Positions 62,426 to 64,000 of a DNA stretch of 64,000 bases are shown here, one piece after another. This DNA is from JBCBCP01 sp039817385. Lineage in GTDB: Bacteria; Pseudomonadota; Alphaproteobacteria; Rhodobacterales; Rhodobacteraceae. Within the stretch, counting starts at the first letter, position 1. Every line of letters begins with the position of its first letter. Under the pieces are notes generated by a model. That model did not search any database. It had not been told where the DNA came from and saw nothing but the letters and a program-made list of their open reading frames with translations. Position numbers and translations under genes: made by a program. The DNA lies in contig JBCBVY010000001.1 in the NCBI GenBank assembly GCA_039817385.1, positions 682,001-746,000 of the forward strand, in the 5' to 3' direction.

Positions 62426-62446
62426 TCTTCTTCTGGCCAAAAATAT
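62426..62446. repeat. 21-base intergenic repeat, copy 2
   Basis: Identical to bases 37708-37728. It is followed here by a G-rich/C-rich hairpin. It lies between glyS and the small membrane-protein gene. Confidence 0.7.
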
Positions 62447-62456
62447 GCCGGGGGGT

Positions 62457-62476
62457 CTGGGGGGCTGGCCCCCCAG
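62457..62476. repeat. GC hairpin next to 21-base repeat
   Basis: CTGGGGGGC-TG-GCCCCCCAG, a perfect 9-pair stem. No T-tract on either strand. Possibly part of a dispersed intergenic palindromic element together with the repeat 10 bases before it. Confidence 0.55.
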
Positions 62477-62516
62477 CCGGTCGGGCCGCGCAAGCGGTCC
62501 GAAAAACCTCGCAAAC

Positions 62517-63032
62517 CTACTCGCCGTTCCGATCCGGGCACTCCTCGCCCACAATCGTCCCGTCATAGGCTTTCTCACCGCAATCGTTCAGCTCATGCCA
62601 GACATAGCCGCGCCCGTCTTCCGTGATGGCCACGACCCGGTCCACGCCGAAGCCCACATTCTTCTCCCCCAGAAAGGGCAGCGCCGTGCCCGCGCGCAGC
62701 TCTGCCGCGATGGCCTCGGCGTCAAAACAGTCGAACCAGCCGGGGGCATTGCGCGGCTCGGCCCGGTCAAGGCCCACATAGGTCTCCGTCAGCATGGCCA
62801 GCGACGCGCCGGTCTCGAAACAGGCGCGGTAGCGGATGGGAGAGCTGTCCGCGTCAATGCCCTGAAACCCGGTGATCAGGATCGCCTCCGGCTCCCCAGT
62901 CACGAGGTTCGTCAGCAAGACTTCCTCCCGCGTGACCGGCTCATAAAAACCGTAAACCTGGAGATAATAGAGGGCGATGCCCGCAATGGCGCCAGACAGG
63001 ATAAGCACGATACCGATAACCTTTCCACTCAT
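62517..63032 (-). CDS. Small membrane-anchored protein (probably DUF6446)
   Basis: Protein of 171 aa with one N-terminal hydrophobic segment (residues 4-24, VIGIVLILSGAIAGIALYYLQ) and a periplasmic-side domain containing YRACFETGASLAMLTETYV, an acidic patch, and cysteines in DCFDAEA, NDCGEK and EECPD that may form disulfides. I associate it with DUF6446, a Rhodobacterales family found beside glyQ/glyS; that is from memory, not checked. It begins 3 bases after the FkbM-gene stop, so it is in the glyQ operon. Function unknown. Confidence 0.75.
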   Translation of the reverse strand: MSGKVIGIVLILSGAIAGIALYYLQVYGFYEPVTREEVLLTNLVTGEPEAILITGFQGIDADSSPIRYRACFETGASLAMLTETYVGLDRAEPRNAPGWFDCFDAEAIAAELRAGTALPFLGEKNVGFGVDRVVAITEDGRGYVWHELNDCGEKAYDGTIVGEECPDRNGE

Positions 63033-63035
63033 GGC

Positions 63036-63776
63036 TCAGACCCAAAAGAGGTTGAGATAGGGGCGCTGCATCTTCAGCGCCCGCGCTTGCAAGGACAATG
63101 ACAAAGGCATGTAGCGCGGCACGTCCATCCATTCATGCGTCTCGACAAAGATCGCGTCGATCCGGGCCGCGACCGGGTGGTCGATCAGCCGCGGGATCAG
63201 GTCCCATTCGGACCCTTCGATGTCGATCTTCAAAAGCCGCACATCCGTGTCCTGCGCCGCCAGCCACGCCGGAAAGTCCACCACGTCGACCGCGACGCCG
63301 TCATCCGCGTTCAGCCCACGCCACCCCCGGTCCTGCCGGACAAGCGAGGCCGCTTGCGAGTGGCGCGAGACGTCCTCGTTCAGCCGCGCGGAGCGGTAGA
63401 GCGTCAGCGTGTCCGCCTGCGCCCCGGCGGCCTTCTGAAACAGCGTAACCCCGGTCCGGTCCCCGACATTGGCGCTTAGGCGCGAAAACGTGTCCGGGTC
63501 GGGCTCGAACGCAAAGACAGTCGCGCCCTTGTCCGCCATCTTGTTCGTGAAGACACCCTCATTCGCGCCAAGATCGACGCAGACATCCCCGGGCCGCAGG
63601 TCGGCCAGCAGCGCATCAAAGGTATGCTCATTGCGCCAGCGCATCCGCCGCTTGAACTTGCGGAAACAGCGATAGGCAAGCGGCTGCGGCAGGTTGCGCA
63701 TCCCCCAGGCCATTGACATCTCGAAAAGGCCCCGCGGCACCTGATCGGCAAGCTGGGGGGCGTAGCGGGTATTCAC
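63036..63776 (-). CDS. FkbM-family methyltransferase
   Basis: SAM-dependent methyltransferase (246 aa). The SAM motif is CVDLGANEGVFT near residue 67, with the acidic AFEPDPDTF after strand 2 and LLKIDIEGSEWDL near 180, all FkbM hallmarks. FkbM enzymes O-methylate sugars or natural products. The GTG start overlaps the glyQ stop (GTGA). Its place between the two glycyl-tRNA synthetase subunits is not functionally explained. Confidence 0.87.
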   Translation of the reverse strand: MNTRYAPQLADQVPRGLFEMSMAWGMRNLPQPLAYRCFRKFKRRMRWRNEHTFDALLADLRPGDVCVDLGANEGVFTNKMADKGATVFAFEPDPDTFSRLSANVGDRTGVTLFQKAAGAQADTLTLYRSARLNEDVSRHSQAASLVRQDRGWRGLNADDGVAVDVVDFPAWLAAQDTDVRLLKIDIEGSEWDLIPRLIDHPVAARIDAIFVETHEWMDVPRYMPLSLSLQARALKMQRPYLNLFWV

Positions 63777-64000
63777 GCGGCATCCCCCGCGCGCCAGCCG
63801 CCCGCTTCGGTCTGCACAAAAGCATCCGCGCAGGCCTTGGTCAGCGCGCGCACCCGGCCGATATAGGCCTGCCGTTCGGTCACAGAGATCACGCCGCGCG
63901 CGTCCAGCAGGTTGAACAGGTGGCTCGCCTTGATCGCCTGATCGTAGGCAGGCTGGGCCATGACAATGCGGCGCCCGGTCTTGGGATCGTCATGCGGCTC
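63773..64000 (-). CDS. glyQ: Glycyl-tRNA synthetase alpha subunit (3' end only)
   Basis: The last 75 codons of the catalytic alpha subunit are in the window; the rest lies beyond base 64000. The segment YDQAIKASHLFNLLDARGVISVTERQAYIGRVRAL is the conserved GlyQ C-terminus. It continues in frame to the window edge. The TGA overlaps the FkbM gene start. Confidence 0.93.
   Translation of the reverse strand, partial: EPHDDPKTGRRIVMAQPAYDQAIKASHLFNLLDARGVISVTERQAYIGRVRALTKACADAFVQTEAGGWRAGDAA

Noticed and set aside
1..64000. CRISPR array, rRNA, riboswitch or complete insertion sequence
   Set aside because: No regularly spaced repeats, rRNA segments, conserved riboswitch cores or transposase motifs were seen on either strand.

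Overview
The window looks like chromosomal DNA from a Rhodobacterales (Roseobacter-group, Paracoccaceae-type) alphaproteobacterium. Evidence is high GC and strong GC3 bias, dense runs of ATGA/GTGA start-stop overlaps, and several characteristic neighbourhoods: SPOR lipoprotein-dacC-tmk-holB-tatD, an orphan cytochrome oxidase subunit I gene, folB-folP-glmM, glyQ/glyS with inserted genes, and Hint/RTX proteins. A TTAA-N7-TTAAC box of the CtrA type also fits. No rRNA, CRISPR array, complete insertion sequence, integrase or replication origin was seen. Two tRNA genes are present (Ser-UGA and Leu-GAG).

Layout. 1-6 kb: a minus-strand operon cuyA-like lyase, DegT aminotransferase, Asp/Glu-type racemase, ProX-like binding protein, ProV-like ATPase (cut by the window edge), with a divergent LysR gene and a palindromic candidate operator. 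6-6.5 kb: AT-richer gap and tRNA-Ser. 6.7-13.1 kb: cell-envelope and housekeeping run (SPOR lipoprotein, D,D-carboxypeptidase, dTMP kinase, DNA polymerase III delta', TatD, metallo-hydrolase, AEC carrier). 13.1-16.9 kb: YihY and aconitase B on the minus strand. 17.3-22.9 kb: a tightly overlapping operon for lipid-linked sugar transfer and envelope lipid modification (GT2, LAB_N protein, GT39, tandem PAP2 phosphatase, GT39).

23.2-36.3 kb: an accessory catabolic region next to the 3' end of tRNA-Leu. It holds a UPF0261/Tm-1 protein and SDR (minus), an IclR regulator, a class III PLP enzyme closely resembling phospho-lyases of the ETNPPL/PHYKPL type coupled to a small-molecule kinase, an orphan LuxR regulator, a YtcJ-type amidohydrolase and a branched-chain-type ABC importer with a permease-ATPase fusion. 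The likely logic is import, optional hydrolysis, phosphorylation, then elimination of phosphate and amine from an amino alcohol or hydroxylated amino acid. This is the best candidate in the window for an undescribed system.

36.4-64 kb: mostly core genes: DsbA-like, lipB, a Hint/RTX/PA14 surface protein, ctaD, DUF2244, yqeY, carA, a processive GT2 with an N-terminal type II secretion ATPase-like domain behind the CtrA-type box, a GntR regulator, a pyrimidine nucleotidase, a ubiquinone-type hydroxylase, a class V aminotransferase, tandem Lrp regulators divergent from ilvC, a DMT carrier, glmM-folP-folB, a SleB hydrolase, a divergent pyruvate phosphate dikinase homologue, and glyS and glyQ separated by a small membrane protein and an FkbM methyltransferase. 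Intergenic hairpins, mostly without T-tracts, sit between convergent genes throughout. All calls come from reading the sequence; no database search was run.
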